From positions 661,791 to 725,790 of the forward strand of contig NZ_JACDUR010000003.1 in NCBI RefSeq assembly GCF_013761175.1: a stretch of 64,000 bases of DNA, read 5' to 3'. Made by a program: the position numbers and the translations under genes. Under the pieces are notes generated by a model. It worked only from the letters and a program-made list of their open reading frames with translations. It searched no databases and had not been told where the DNA came from. Below, piece by piece: positions 43,166-51,203 of the stretch (its first letter is position 1; each line of letters opens with the position of its first letter). The stretch comes from Nonomuraea soli. GTDB lineage: Bacteria > Actinomycetota > Actinomycetes > Streptosporangiales > Streptosporangiaceae.

Positions 43166-44092
43166 CTAGCCGAGCCGTCCATAGACGAAGCCGGGGTCTA
43201 TCTGCAGGGAAAGATCGGTGCCGGCCCTGGAGTTTCCCCAGGCCTCGGCGTTGCGTACGTGGAACTCGGCGGTCTGCCTGCCGTACCTCTCCCAGTCCTT
43301 CTCCTGGGCGTCGACCTGCTTGAGCACGCGGGACAGCGCCTCGGTGTTGGCCGGTTCGAGGTCGATCAGGTCGAAGGGGCGGCCCTGCTCCAGCGCGCGG
43401 ACGGCCGAGGAGTGCTCGAACCAGGTCAGCAGGGAGTCGCCGACGTGGCTGCGCAGGAAGTCGACGTCGTCCGGGGAGTGGATCTTGTTGCCGACGACGG
43501 CGAGGCTGACATCGTAGGCGGAGGCGTAGTCGCGGTACTGCTGGTAGACGCTCACGCCCTGGCGGGTGGGCTCGGCGACCAGGACGGTCAGGTCGAAGCG
43601 GGTGAACAGCCCTGAGGCGAAGGAATCGGCCCCGGCGGTCATGTCGATCACGACGTACTCGCCCTGCTCGTCGACGAGGTGGTTGAGCAGCAGCTCGGCG
43701 GCGCCGACCTTGGAGTGGTAGCAGGAGACCCCGAGGTCCTCCTCGGCGAACGGCCCGGTCGCCATGAGGCGCAGGCCGTGCGGGGTGGCGACGGTGTAGG
43801 GCAAAGCGTCGAGCGAGAGCAGCCGGGAGCCGCGTCCTGGAGGGGTCGTCTTGGTCATCGCGGCGGCGGAGGAGATCAGCGGGTTGGAGCCGCGCAGGAG
43901 CTCCTTGATCTCCTCCAGGTGGGCGCCGAGCGGCTCGGGCTGCTCATCCAGGCCGAGGACGAGGGCGAGGTGCTGGTTGATGTCGGCGTCGATCGCGACG
44001 ACCGGCGCGCCCTGGCTTGCTGCGTAACGGGCGAACAGGGCGGAGATCGTGGTCTTCCCGCTCCCGCCCTTGCCGACAAAGGCGACTCTCAC
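43166..44092 (-). CDS. CooC/ParA-type P-loop ATPase
   Basis: The 308-residue protein begins with the deviant Walker A GKGGSGKTT (7-15) of the MinD/CooC group and has the DADINQHLALVLGLD switch and VIDMTAGADSF. CooC-like ATPases help insert metal into enzymes; other members partition plasmids. It starts at GTG 44092 after GGGAG. A Zur-like box lies 19 bp upstream, between it and the divergent TPR gene, which favours a metal role. Confidence 0.85.
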   Translation of the reverse strand: MRVAFVGKGGSGKTTISALFARYAASQGAPVVAIDADINQHLALVLGLDEQPEPLGAHLEEIKELLRGSNPLISSAAAMTKTTPPGRGSRLLSLDALPYTVATPHGLRLMATGPFAEEDLGVSCYHSKVGAAELLLNHLVDEQGEYVVIDMTAGADSFASGLFTRFDLTVLVAEPTRQGVSVYQQYRDYASAYDVSLAVVGNKIHSPDDVDFLRSHVGDSLLTWFEHSSAVRALEQGRPFDLIDLEPANTEALSRVLKQVDAQEKDWERYGRQTAEFHVRNAEAWGNSRAGTDLSLQIDPGFVYGRLG

Positions 44093-44110
44093 CTGAGGCT
44101 CCCTCTATGG

Positions 44111-44129
44111 AATGAAAACCGTTTCCATT
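44111..44129. promoter_or_regulatory. Zur/Fur-like box
   Basis: AATGAAAACCGTTTCCATT is a near-perfect palindrome (one mismatched pair per arm) of the type bound by actinobacterial Zur. It lies between divergent starts at 44092 and 44152. Confidence 0.5.
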
Positions 44130-44151
44130 GATGATGGCATAGGGTCCTGCC

Positions 44152-44586
44152 ATGAGTGATGAAGAGCTGAGAATCAAACTGGAAAAGTTGCTTGGCCAGC
44201 TTGCCGACAATCCTGACGATCCCGAGCTGTACCGGCAGATCGCCTACACGCATGACGGGCTCGGACTGGAGCACGAGGCCGTGCCGTACTACGAGAAGAC
44301 CCTGGAGCTGGGCGCCTCGGACCGGCGGGGCACGTGGACGGGCTACGGCAGCACGTTGCGGGTGATCGGCCGTTTCGAGGACGCGGTGAAGGCCTTCGAC
44401 AAGGGGCTGGAGGAGTTCCCCGGCGATCCCGCGATGCGGGCCTTCCGGGCGATGGCGCTGTACAACCTCGACCGGTCGCGCGAGGCGGTGGCGGAGCTGC
44501 TGCGGGTGCTGGTCGACAAGGAGCAGCTCGGTGGCTACGAGCGGGCCGCCGCCTACTACGCGGAGAACCTCGACGAGACGATCTGA
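44152..44586 (+). CDS. Tetratricopeptide-repeat protein
   Basis: The 144-residue protein consists of about three TPRs (PELYRQIAYTHDGLGLEHEA, GYGSTLRVIGRFEDAVKAFD and MALYNLDRSREAVAELL). It works as a binding scaffold of unknown partner. TAGGGT six bases before the ATG suggests a leaderless mRNA. The 3' end overlaps the convergent Rrf2 gene by 31 bp. Confidence 0.85.
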   Translation: MSDEELRIKLEKLLGQLADNPDDPELYRQIAYTHDGLGLEHEAVPYYEKTLELGASDRRGTWTGYGSTLRVIGRFEDAVKAFDKGLEEFPGDPAMRAFRAMALYNLDRSREAVAELLRVLVDKEQLGGYERAAAYYAENLDETI

Positions 44587-44945
44587 GCGAACGTCACCTC
44601 GGTGAGCAGCTTGGTCTCGTGCTCGCGCAGCGCGCTCCACACGTCGGCCAGCGGCTGGGCGACGCCCGGATAGTCACCTTGATACTCCGGGCGTCCCTCG
44701 ACCAGGTCGATGACGTCCGCCAGGGTGATCTCCGAGGCCGGGCGGGCCAGCCAGTAGCCGCCGTCGGGGCCGCGCAGGCTGTGCACGATCCCGGCCTTGC
44801 GCAGCTGGAGGAGGATGTTGTCGAGAAATCGCCGCGGGATCTGCTGGGCCACGGCGATCTTCTCGGCGGGCACCGGACCAGGCGGTGCGGCGGCCAGCTC
44901 GGTGACCGCCCGCAACGCGTACTGAGTTCTCGCAGAGATCCTCAT
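44556..44945 (-). CDS. Rrf2-family regulator without Fe-S cysteines
   Basis: The 129-residue protein has the Rrf2 winged helix (RTQYALRAVTELA, then IPRRFLDNILLQLRKAGIV and GPDGGYWLARPASEITL). It has no Cys at all, so it cannot bind an iron-sulfur cluster; this is like CymR, the cysteine-metabolism repressor. It overlaps the permease gene by 4 bp and is the last gene of the transporter operon, so it probably regulates sulfur uptake. Confidence 0.9.
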   Translation of the reverse strand: MRISARTQYALRAVTELAAAPPGPVPAEKIAVAQQIPRRFLDNILLQLRKAGIVHSLRGPDGGYWLARPASEITLADVIDLVEGRPEYQGDYPGVAQPLADVWSALREHETKLLTEVTFAQIVSSRFSA

Positions 44946-45820
44946 TGTTCCTGGCGGAGACCCCAGCGGCGGCGAAGGGCGGTGTTGGCCGCCTCGAAGA
45001 GCATGTCGATCACGATGCCGATGACCAGGATGACGATCATCGTGCCGATCAGGCCAGGCGAATCCGACAGCTCGCGCGAGATGGCCAGCTGCTCGCCCAG
45101 CGAGGCCTGGTAGGCGATGATCACCATCAGCTCACCGGCCATCAGTGAGCGCCAGGCGAACGCCCAGCCCTGCTTGAGCCCGGCCAGGAACGACGGCAGC
45201 GAGGCGGGCAGGATCACGTGCCGGTACATCTGCAGCCTGCCGAAGCCCAGCACCTTGCCCGCCCGAAGGAGCAGCGGCGGGGTGTAGTCGACGCCGGCGA
45301 TCAGGCCGTTGGCGATCGAGGGCGCGGCCCCCAGGACGACCACGAACTGGATGGCCGACTCGGTCAGGCCGAACAGCAGGATCGCGAAGGGGAACCAGGC
45401 GATCGACGGCATGGTCTGCAGGCCCGTGATCAGCGAGCCGAAGGCGGCGCGCAGGATGCGGACGCGGGAGACCGCGGCGCCGATGACCAGCCCGATGAGC
45501 ACCGCCAGCGCGAAGCCGACGACGGCCCTGCGCATCGTGGTGGCCAGCGCCTGGTAGAACTCGGGGTCGGTGACCTTGTTCGCCAGATCGCCGAAGGTCG
45601 TGATCGGCCCGGCGAACACGTACTCAGGCCAGAAGCCGGCGAGCACCACCGCCTGCCAGATCGCCAGGACGATCACGACGGCGGTGAGCATGGGCCAGGC
45701 GTGCCGCCAGACCCTCAGCCCGAACGAGGTGCGCTTGGCGGGGATCAGCTCCAGCGCGTCGAGCCCGGTGAGCTGCCGCTCGTGGGTGTCGGCGGCGGGG
45801 GGCAGGCGGTCAACGGCCAT
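44942..45820 (-). CDS. ssuC: ABC transporter permease, sulfonate/taurine type
   Basis: The 292-residue protein has six predicted membrane helices and the EAA loop in the segment SLMAGELMVIIAYQASLG type. It belongs to the SsuC/TauC group. ATG 45820 follows GAGGAGGT. It overlaps the ATPase gene by 11 bp. The substrate is inferred from the three-gene set and the Rrf2 gene. Confidence 0.88.
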   Translation of the reverse strand: MAVDRLPPAADTHERQLTGLDALELIPAKRTSFGLRVWRHAWPMLTAVVIVLAIWQAVVLAGFWPEYVFAGPITTFGDLANKVTDPEFYQALATTMRRAVVGFALAVLIGLVIGAAVSRVRILRAAFGSLITGLQTMPSIAWFPFAILLFGLTESAIQFVVVLGAAPSIANGLIAGVDYTPPLLLRAGKVLGFGRLQMYRHVILPASLPSFLAGLKQGWAFAWRSLMAGELMVIIAYQASLGEQLAISRELSDSPGLIGTMIVILVIGIVIDMLFEAANTALRRRWGLRQEQ

Positions 45821-46583
45821 GGCGGCCCACCTCCTCACGGAGCCGGTCGGTGATCGTGGCGGCGAGGGTGGCGACCTCGGCGGAGTCGGTGCGGCGCGGG
45901 CGCGGCAGCTCGATCGGGAAGTCCTCGACCACCCGGCCGGGGCGGCTGCTCAGCAGCACGACGCGGTCGCCGAGCCGTACGGCCTCGCGGACGTTGTGGG
46001 TGACGAACAGCACGGCCGGCCGGCGCTCGCGCCAGATGCGCTCCAGCTCGTCGTGGAGGATGTCGCGCGTCATGGCGTCGAGCGCGCCGAACGGCTCGTC
46101 CATGAGCAGCACGTCCGCCTCCTGGGCCAGCGCCCTGGCCAGGGCGACGCGCTGGCGCATGCCGCCCGACAGCTCGTGCGGGCGCTTCTTGCCGAACGCC
46201 CCCAGGTGGACCAGGTCGAGCAGCTCCTGGGCCCGCGCCCGGCGCTCGTCCTTGCCGACCTTCTCGGCGCGCATGGCCATCTCGACGTTGGCGTTGACGG
46301 TGAGCCAGGGGAACAGGGCGGGTTCCTGGAACATCATCGCGATCTTCGACCCGGAGCTGATCTCGCCGCCCGAGACGTCGTCGAGCCCGGCGACCAGGTT
46401 GAGCAGGGTGCTCTTGCCGCAGCCAGAGGCGCCGAGCAGGCAGACGAACTCGCCGGGCCGTACGGCGAGCGAGACGCGGTCGAGTGCGAGCAGGTCCTTG
46501 CCGTACATCTTGGAGACGGCCTCCAGCCGGACCGCGTAGGCGTCGGTCCGGCTGTCGGCGTGCTCCGTGAGAGGAGCGGTCAT
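45810..46583 (-). CDS. ssuB: ABC transporter ATPase, sulfonate/taurine type
   Basis: The 257-residue ATPase has Walker A GASGCGKST, Q-loop MMFQEPALFPW, signature LSGGMRQRVALARAL and Walker B LLMDEPFGALD. The nitrate/sulfonate/taurine ATPase family shows the same order. It starts 2 bp after the binding protein stop, so the operon order is ssuA-ssuB-ssuC-rrf2. Confidence 0.92.
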   Translation of the reverse strand: MTAPLTEHADSRTDAYAVRLEAVSKMYGKDLLALDRVSLAVRPGEFVCLLGASGCGKSTLLNLVAGLDDVSGGEISSGSKIAMMFQEPALFPWLTVNANVEMAMRAEKVGKDERRARAQELLDLVHLGAFGKKRPHELSGGMRQRVALARALAQEADVLLMDEPFGALDAMTRDILHDELERIWRERRPAVLFVTHNVREAVRLGDRVVLLSSRPGRVVEDFPIELPRPRRTDSAEVATLAATITDRLREEVGRHGR

Positions 46584-46585
46584 CG

Positions 46586-47620
46586 TCACTTGTCCTTGAT
46601 CGACTGCTGGCCCTGGGCTGCCAGGACCTCGTTGAGGATCTTCAGGTCGTAGATGCCGTTCAGGTCGACCGGCTCCAGCAGCCCGACCTCGATGGCGTGC
46701 TCGGCGCTGCCGGTCAGGGAGGAGGCGATCGGGTCGTTGGTGAAGGTGATGTTCTTGAACGCGCTGTCGAGCACTTCCTGCTTCAGCGGCTTCTGGGTGA
46801 GCTTCTCGATCGCGGCGTTGACCGTGGTCGCGGCGGCGGCCGGGTCGTCGTTGATGAACTTGGTCGCCTCGACGTGGGCCTCGATGAGCTTCTTGAGCAG
46901 GTCGGGGTTCTCCTTGGCCCAGGCCTGGCGGACGATCAGGTGGGTGATCACGAACTGCTTGCCGGGCCACAGTTCACGCTCGTCGAGCAGGATCTTGCCC
47001 TTGCTCTCCAGGACCAGGCGGCTGGCGAAGGGCTCGGGCACCCAGGCGCCGTCGATGTCGCCGGTGGCGAAGGTCTGCAGGGTCTGGGCGTTCTCCTGCG
47101 GGACGATGTGCACGTCGCCGCCGCCCTTGGTGTCGGTGTTCAGGCCGTTCTGCTTGAGCCAGTAGCGCAGCGCCACGTCCTGGGTGTTGCCGAGCTGGGG
47201 GGTGGCGATCTTCTTGCCCTTGAGGTCGGCGACGCCGTTGATCTCGGGCTTGGTGACCAGGTAGACGCCGCCCGACGCCGAGCCTGCGACGATCTTGATG
47301 GCCTCGCCCTTGGACTTGGCCCAGGCGTTGATGGCCGGGTTCGGGCCGATGTACGTCGCGTCGATCGCGCCCGAGAAGATCGCCTCGATGGCGGCGGGAC
47401 CGGCGTTGAAGGTGCTGGTCTTGACGGGGACGCCCAGGTGCTTGGCGTACAGGCCCTTCTCGGTGCCGACCAGGGCGGTGGAGTGCGTGATGTTCGGGAA
47501 GTAGCCGAGGCGCACCTCCTTGGCGGTGCTGCCTGCGGAGCCTCCAGGGCTCTCCGTGGCGCTTCCGCAGGCGGCCGCGGTCATCAGTGCCAGCGCGGCG
47601 ACCACGGTGCGGATCTTCAT
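46586..47620 (-). CDS. ssuA: Sulfonate/taurine-type ABC substrate-binding lipoprotein
   Basis: The 344-residue protein has a lipoprotein signal with the lipobox TAAAC (Cys19). The mature domain is a two-lobe NMT1/THI5-like binding protein: VRLGYFPNITHSTALVGTEKG and FSGAIDATYIGPNPAINAW are typical of aliphatic sulfonate binders. AGGGAG precedes the ATG. Confidence 0.92.
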   Translation of the reverse strand: MKIRTVVAALALMTAAACGSATESPGGSAGSTAKEVRLGYFPNITHSTALVGTEKGLYAKHLGVPVKTSTFNAGPAAIEAIFSGAIDATYIGPNPAINAWAKSKGEAIKIVAGSASGGVYLVTKPEINGVADLKGKKIATPQLGNTQDVALRYWLKQNGLNTDTKGGGDVHIVPQENAQTLQTFATGDIDGAWVPEPFASRLVLESKGKILLDERELWPGKQFVITHLIVRQAWAKENPDLLKKLIEAHVEATKFINDDPAAAATTVNAAIEKLTQKPLKQEVLDSAFKNITFTNDPIASSLTGSAEHAIEVGLLEPVDLNGIYDLKILNEVLAAQGQQSIKDK

Positions 47621-47632
47621 GGCTACTCCCTA

Positions 47633-47699
47633 ATTCCTACTTAATAAGTCGGCTATGTGGACATCCAAGTCCCATATTTCCTTTACGTCAAGTAGGAAT
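47633..47699. promoter_or_regulatory. Paired 10-bp inverted repeats around the ssuA promoter
   Basis: ATTCCTACTT (47633-47642) and AAGTAGGAAT (47690-47699) are perfect inverted copies 47 bp apart. The distal copy overlaps a minus-strand TTGACG -35 (17 bp from TTGGAT); the proximal one lies just upstream of the ribosome binding site. Probable operator of the Rrf2 regulator. Confidence 0.55.
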
Positions 47700-47764
47700 C
47701 AGCGAGAGGGGGTGTCCGCGTGCCGATGTGCGTGGTCGGCACGCGGTGTGACTCGCCGGCCGGG

Positions 47765-49132
47765 CTAGCCGCAGGTGCTGTCGAGGGAGACCGGCTTGTC
47801 GGGCGAGGTGCCGTGCATCGAGGAGGTCTGCCGGGTGGTGGCCGTCTTGGTGGCGGGCTTGTCCGCCAGAGCGACCCTGACCCTCTGCTTGATCAGCGTC
47901 CAGTCCGGGTAGACGGTGCTGATCAGCGGTGGCACGAACTGCAGGCTCTTGATCTGCGTGCCCTTGACCTTCATCGACAGGTCGATCAGCGCCGGCAGCA
48001 GGCTCTGCGGCACGTCCGTCGCGATGGCACGCTTGGCGGCGCCGGCGAGCTTCTCGAAGCTGTTGAGCACGGTGATCGGGTCGGCCTGCTTGGCCACCGC
48101 GTTGAGCAGGCACTTCTGGCGGCCCATACGCACGTAGTCATCGCTGTTCGTGCGGCTCCTGCCGTACCAGAGGGCCTCCTGGCCCGACAGCTTGCGGGTG
48201 CCGGCGGCCAGGTAGCCCTCGTTGTACCTGCCGTAGGTGATCGGCTCCTTGATGGTGACCCTGACGCCGCCCATCGCGTCGATGATCTCGGCGAAGCCCT
48301 TCATGTCGACCATCGCGTAGTACTCGACCGGGATGCCGAGAATGCCGCTGACGGTCGACTTCAGCAGGGTCGGGCCGCGCTTGCCCTTGGCCACGCCCGG
48401 CACCATCTCCGGGTAGTCCTCGGCGTACTGGAAGACCTCGTTGAGCAGGTTCGGCGTGTACTCGCCCTCACCGGAGAAGCCGCTCGGGAAACGTTCGCGG
48501 GCCGGGCCGGGCGGCAGCGGGACGTTCTCCAGATTGCGCGGCAGGCCGAACAGCGTCGCCGCGCCAGTCGCGGTGTCGACGCTGGCCACCGTCATGCTGT
48601 CGGTGCGCACGCCCGGCCGGTTCGGTGCGGCGTCGGCGCCGACGAGCAGGATGTTGACCCGCTTCGCGCCGTTCCAGGGGTCCTCCGCCAGTACCGGCGC
48701 GCTGGGCGACGGCGAGAACAGCGTCGTCACCACGTCGTGAGAGAGGTAGGCCAGGCGCGCGGCGTAGGCACTGGGCGCGATGATCAGCGCGCAGAGCGAA
48801 GCCGCCAGGCCGATGGTCAACATCTGGCCAACCGGGGTAGGGGAGGTGGGCCGGACGAGGATGAAGGACCAGATGATGACTGCTGACCAGGTGACCGCCA
48901 CCACGGCGAGACCGATGGTCATCGCGGTGAGCCACCCTGGCTGTACGGCAAGCGGAAGCAGGCGGTCACCGAAGCCGAACACGGCGGTGATCACCGTGGC
49001 CAGGACGATCGCGTACGCGCCCATGAGGGCCAGGCCCGTTCGCCGCAGACCCACGACCAGATGGGCCACGCCCCACAACACGGCCGATGCGAGCGTCAGC
49101 GCCACGCTCCGGCCGAGGCCAAACTGTTTCAT
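47765..49132 (-). CDS. LytR-CpsA-Psr (LCP) family protein
   Basis: The 455-residue protein has about four N-terminal membrane helices (to residue 125) and an extracellular LCP domain from about residue 155: VNILLVGADA, RTDSMTVASVD, LPRNLENV and the WYGRSRTNSDDYVRMGRQ block. LCP proteins attach wall polymers to peptidoglycan. The multi-helix start is longer than the usual single anchor. Confidence 0.93.
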   Translation of the reverse strand: MKQFGLGRSVALTLASAVLWGVAHLVVGLRRTGLALMGAYAIVLATVITAVFGFGDRLLPLAVQPGWLTAMTIGLAVVAVTWSAVIIWSFILVRPTSPTPVGQMLTIGLAASLCALIIAPSAYAARLAYLSHDVVTTLFSPSPSAPVLAEDPWNGAKRVNILLVGADAAPNRPGVRTDSMTVASVDTATGAATLFGLPRNLENVPLPPGPARERFPSGFSGEGEYTPNLLNEVFQYAEDYPEMVPGVAKGKRGPTLLKSTVSGILGIPVEYYAMVDMKGFAEIIDAMGGVRVTIKEPITYGRYNEGYLAAGTRKLSGQEALWYGRSRTNSDDYVRMGRQKCLLNAVAKQADPITVLNSFEKLAGAAKRAIATDVPQSLLPALIDLSMKVKGTQIKSLQFVPPLISTVYPDWTLIKQRVRVALADKPATKTATTRQTSSMHGTSPDKPVSLDSTCG

Positions 49133-49257
49133 GCCTGTTCAACCCCCGTTACCAGCAGATCTATCACAGGTTAGTAACGGAAGTCGGATGGGTGGACCAA
49201 CGGGCAGATCGGGTCACGTCAATTCAGCGCAAGACCTGTTCAGGACTTGATGTAGGT

Positions 49258-50112
49258 ATGCGGGGACGATACGGATTCGACGCGCCGGTGCCCTTCCTCG
49301 GGCTGATCGCGGGAGCGCTGCTGCTGGCGGGACTGGCCGTGCTCTCCTTCCGCGCCGACATCGTGGCCGCGGGGGTGGCGTTCGGCGTGGGGGCGCTTTA
49401 CACGGCATTGAGTGCATTCAGCTACGCCTACACCGAGCGGCGCGGCAAGTTCGCGGTCTGGGCGCGGGTACTGGACCTAGGTGGGAGTGAGCAGGTGCTC
49501 GACCTCGGGTGCGGGCGCGGCGCCGTCCTGATGGCGGCGGCCCGGCGGCTGGAGTCGGGGCGGGCGGTCGGCGTGGACCACGCGGCCGGCGCCGTCCACG
49601 CGGCCGCACGCAACGCCGCGCTCGAAGGGGTCGACGACCTGGTCGAGGTGGTCACCGGTGACCTGCGTGCTTTGCCCTTCGACGACGGGCGCTTCGACGT
49701 GGTGGTGTCAGGGCTGGCATTCAAGGACCTGGCCACGGCGGGCGACCGGGCCGAGGCGGTGGGGGAGGCGCTGCGGGTGGTCAAGCCCGGCGGGCGGTTG
49801 TTGCTGGCCGACGTGCGGCATGCGGTGGAGTACGAGAACGTGCTGCGCGGGCTGGGCGTGACCGACGTGCGGCGGCGGGATCTCGGGTGGCGCTACTGGT
49901 ACGGCGGGCCGTGGTTCGCGACGTGGCTCGTCGAGGCCCGGCGCCCTCCCGAGGCCACGACTGTGCAGGGCGAGGCTGAGCGCCCTCGCGAGGCCACGCC
50001 GGTGCGAGGCGAGGCTGAGCGCCCTCGTGAGGCCACGACGCCGGGTGGCGAGGCCAGGCACCACCGTCACCAGCTCGACGCCCCCTCGAACGAGGTCGGC
50101 GACGGATCGTAG
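49258..50112 (+). CDS. Class I SAM-dependent methyltransferase with membrane helices and repeat tail
   Basis: The 284-residue protein has two N-terminal membrane helices (about 13-30 and 35-55), then a methyltransferase with LDLGCGRGAVL (near 83-93), VVTGDLRALPFDDGRFDVVV and LRVVKPGGRLL. After about residue 230 a 13-residue repeat (GEAERPREATPVR type) is present two to three times and is probably disordered. The end overlaps the convergent epimerase by 46 bp. Confidence 0.85.
   Translation: MRGRYGFDAPVPFLGLIAGALLLAGLAVLSFRADIVAAGVAFGVGALYTALSAFSYAYTERRGKFAVWARVLDLGGSEQVLDLGCGRGAVLMAAARRLESGRAVGVDHAAGAVHAAARNAALEGVDDLVEVVTGDLRALPFDDGRFDVVVSGLAFKDLATAGDRAEAVGEALRVVKPGGRLLLADVRHAVEYENVLRGLGVTDVRRRDLGWRYWYGGPWFATWLVEARRPPEATTVQGEAERPREATPVRGEAERPREATTPGGEARHHRHQLDAPSNEVGDGS
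49945..50060 (+). repeat. 39-bp repeats in the methyltransferase tail
   Basis: A 39-bp unit with core GAGGCTGAGCGCCCTCG occurs at 49972 and 50011, with partial copies before and after. The reading frame is kept (13 residues per unit). Confidence 0.75.
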
Positions 50113-50960
50113 CCCAGCTGCCTCCTCGCCGCGGTGATGTCCAGCGTGCGCTCGACGGCCAGGTGGCCCACGGCATAGCGGGTCAGAACCGGGCGCTTCG
50201 CCACCACCTCGCTGAGGGCAGCCAGTGCCAGCGCGAACCTCTCCGGAATGTAGCGCGGAGTAGCCCTGACCGACCTGTGACGAAGAATCGCACGAAGCGC
50301 CTCGTCAAGGGTGAGCGGCTCCGCGTCCGTCACGTTGTAGACCGCCGGGCGACTGCCCACGGCCAGCAAGCAGGCTTGCGCGAGGTTATCCACAGAGGTG
50401 AGGCTCACCCGCTGAGCACCCGTCCCCACCGCGAGAAGATGGCGCCCCCTGACCGCCCTCAACACCCTCGGGAGGAGCGTGGTGTCCCCATGTCCATAGA
50501 TCGCGTGAGGCCGGAGAATGACCGCCCGGCCCATCACCGCCCGCTCCGCGGCCGCCTTCGACGCGCCATAGGCATTCACATATCTCGCTACCGGCGCCTG
50601 TTCCTCCTTCGCCATGACCGTGGGGCGGAACGGGTCATAGACACTCGCCGTGCTGACATGGACGAACGTCGCGCCGGGGAAAGCCCTGACGGCCGCCTCG
50701 GTGCCGAGCAGGTTGGCGCGCCAGATCTCCGCGGGCGGCCCCCAGTCGGTGACGCTACCGGCGCAGTGGATCACGGCATCCACGTCCAGGAGCGGCGGCG
50801 CGTCCCTGGTGAGGTCCCACGATCGGTACGGCACGCCCGCCGGCAGGTGGTCGGCGCGGGCGCGGCGGCCGAAGGCATGCACCTGCCAGCCCTTCGCGAC
50901 CGCCGCCCTCACCACGGCGCCCCCGACGAAGCCGGAAGCCCCGGTGACGGCCACCCTCAT
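50067..50960 (-). CDS. NAD(P)-dependent epimerase/dehydratase (extended SDR, OleD-like)
   Basis: The 297-residue protein has the Rossmann motif TGASGFVG (6-13) and the catalytic Y-x-x-x-K in NAYGASKAAAERAV, with VSTASVYDP before it. In company with a ketosynthase III and a P450 it may reduce a beta-keto intermediate, as OleD does in long-chain olefin synthesis. No OleB or OleC homologue is present in the window. Confidence 0.88.
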   Translation of the reverse strand: MRVAVTGASGFVGGAVVRAAVAKGWQVHAFGRRARADHLPAGVPYRSWDLTRDAPPLLDVDAVIHCAGSVTDWGPPAEIWRANLLGTEAAVRAFPGATFVHVSTASVYDPFRPTVMAKEEQAPVARYVNAYGASKAAAERAVMGRAVILRPHAIYGHGDTTLLPRVLRAVRGRHLLAVGTGAQRVSLTSVDNLAQACLLAVGSRPAVYNVTDAEPLTLDEALRAILRHRSVRATPRYIPERFALALAALSEVVAKRPVLTRYAVGHLAVERTLDITAARRQLGYDPSPTSFEGASSW

Positions 50961-50964
50961 GACA

Positions 50965-51190
50965 CCCCTCCTCCTGAGCCGACCCCTGCGCGAGCTCCTG
51001 AGCGGGCTCTTGGGTCGGCCCCTGCGCGAGCTCTTGGGCCGGCCCCTGCGCGAGCTCTTGGGCCGGCTCCTGCGGGAGCTCCTGGGCCGACTTTTGCGCG
51101 AGCTCCTGCGCCAGTTCCCGGGCCGACTCGTGAGCCGACTCGTAGGTCAGTTCCTGAGCCGACTCGTGGGCCTGCACCTTGGCCTCCTGG
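50965..51190 (-). repeat. 12/24-bp tandem repeats between P450 and epimerase genes
   Basis: On the minus strand units such as GCCCAAGAGCTC-GCGCAGGGGCCG repeat with a 24-bp period, decaying towards the P450 gene. In one frame they would read A-Q-E-L/A-Q-G-P, but this frame is not joined to a real gene. Confidence 0.75.
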
Positions 51191-51203
51191 CCCAACTCCC
51201 GAG

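Noticed and set aside
50965..51190. CRISPR-like array
   Set aside because: Repeats are contiguous without unique spacers and have a 12/24-bp period, so this is a minisatellite.
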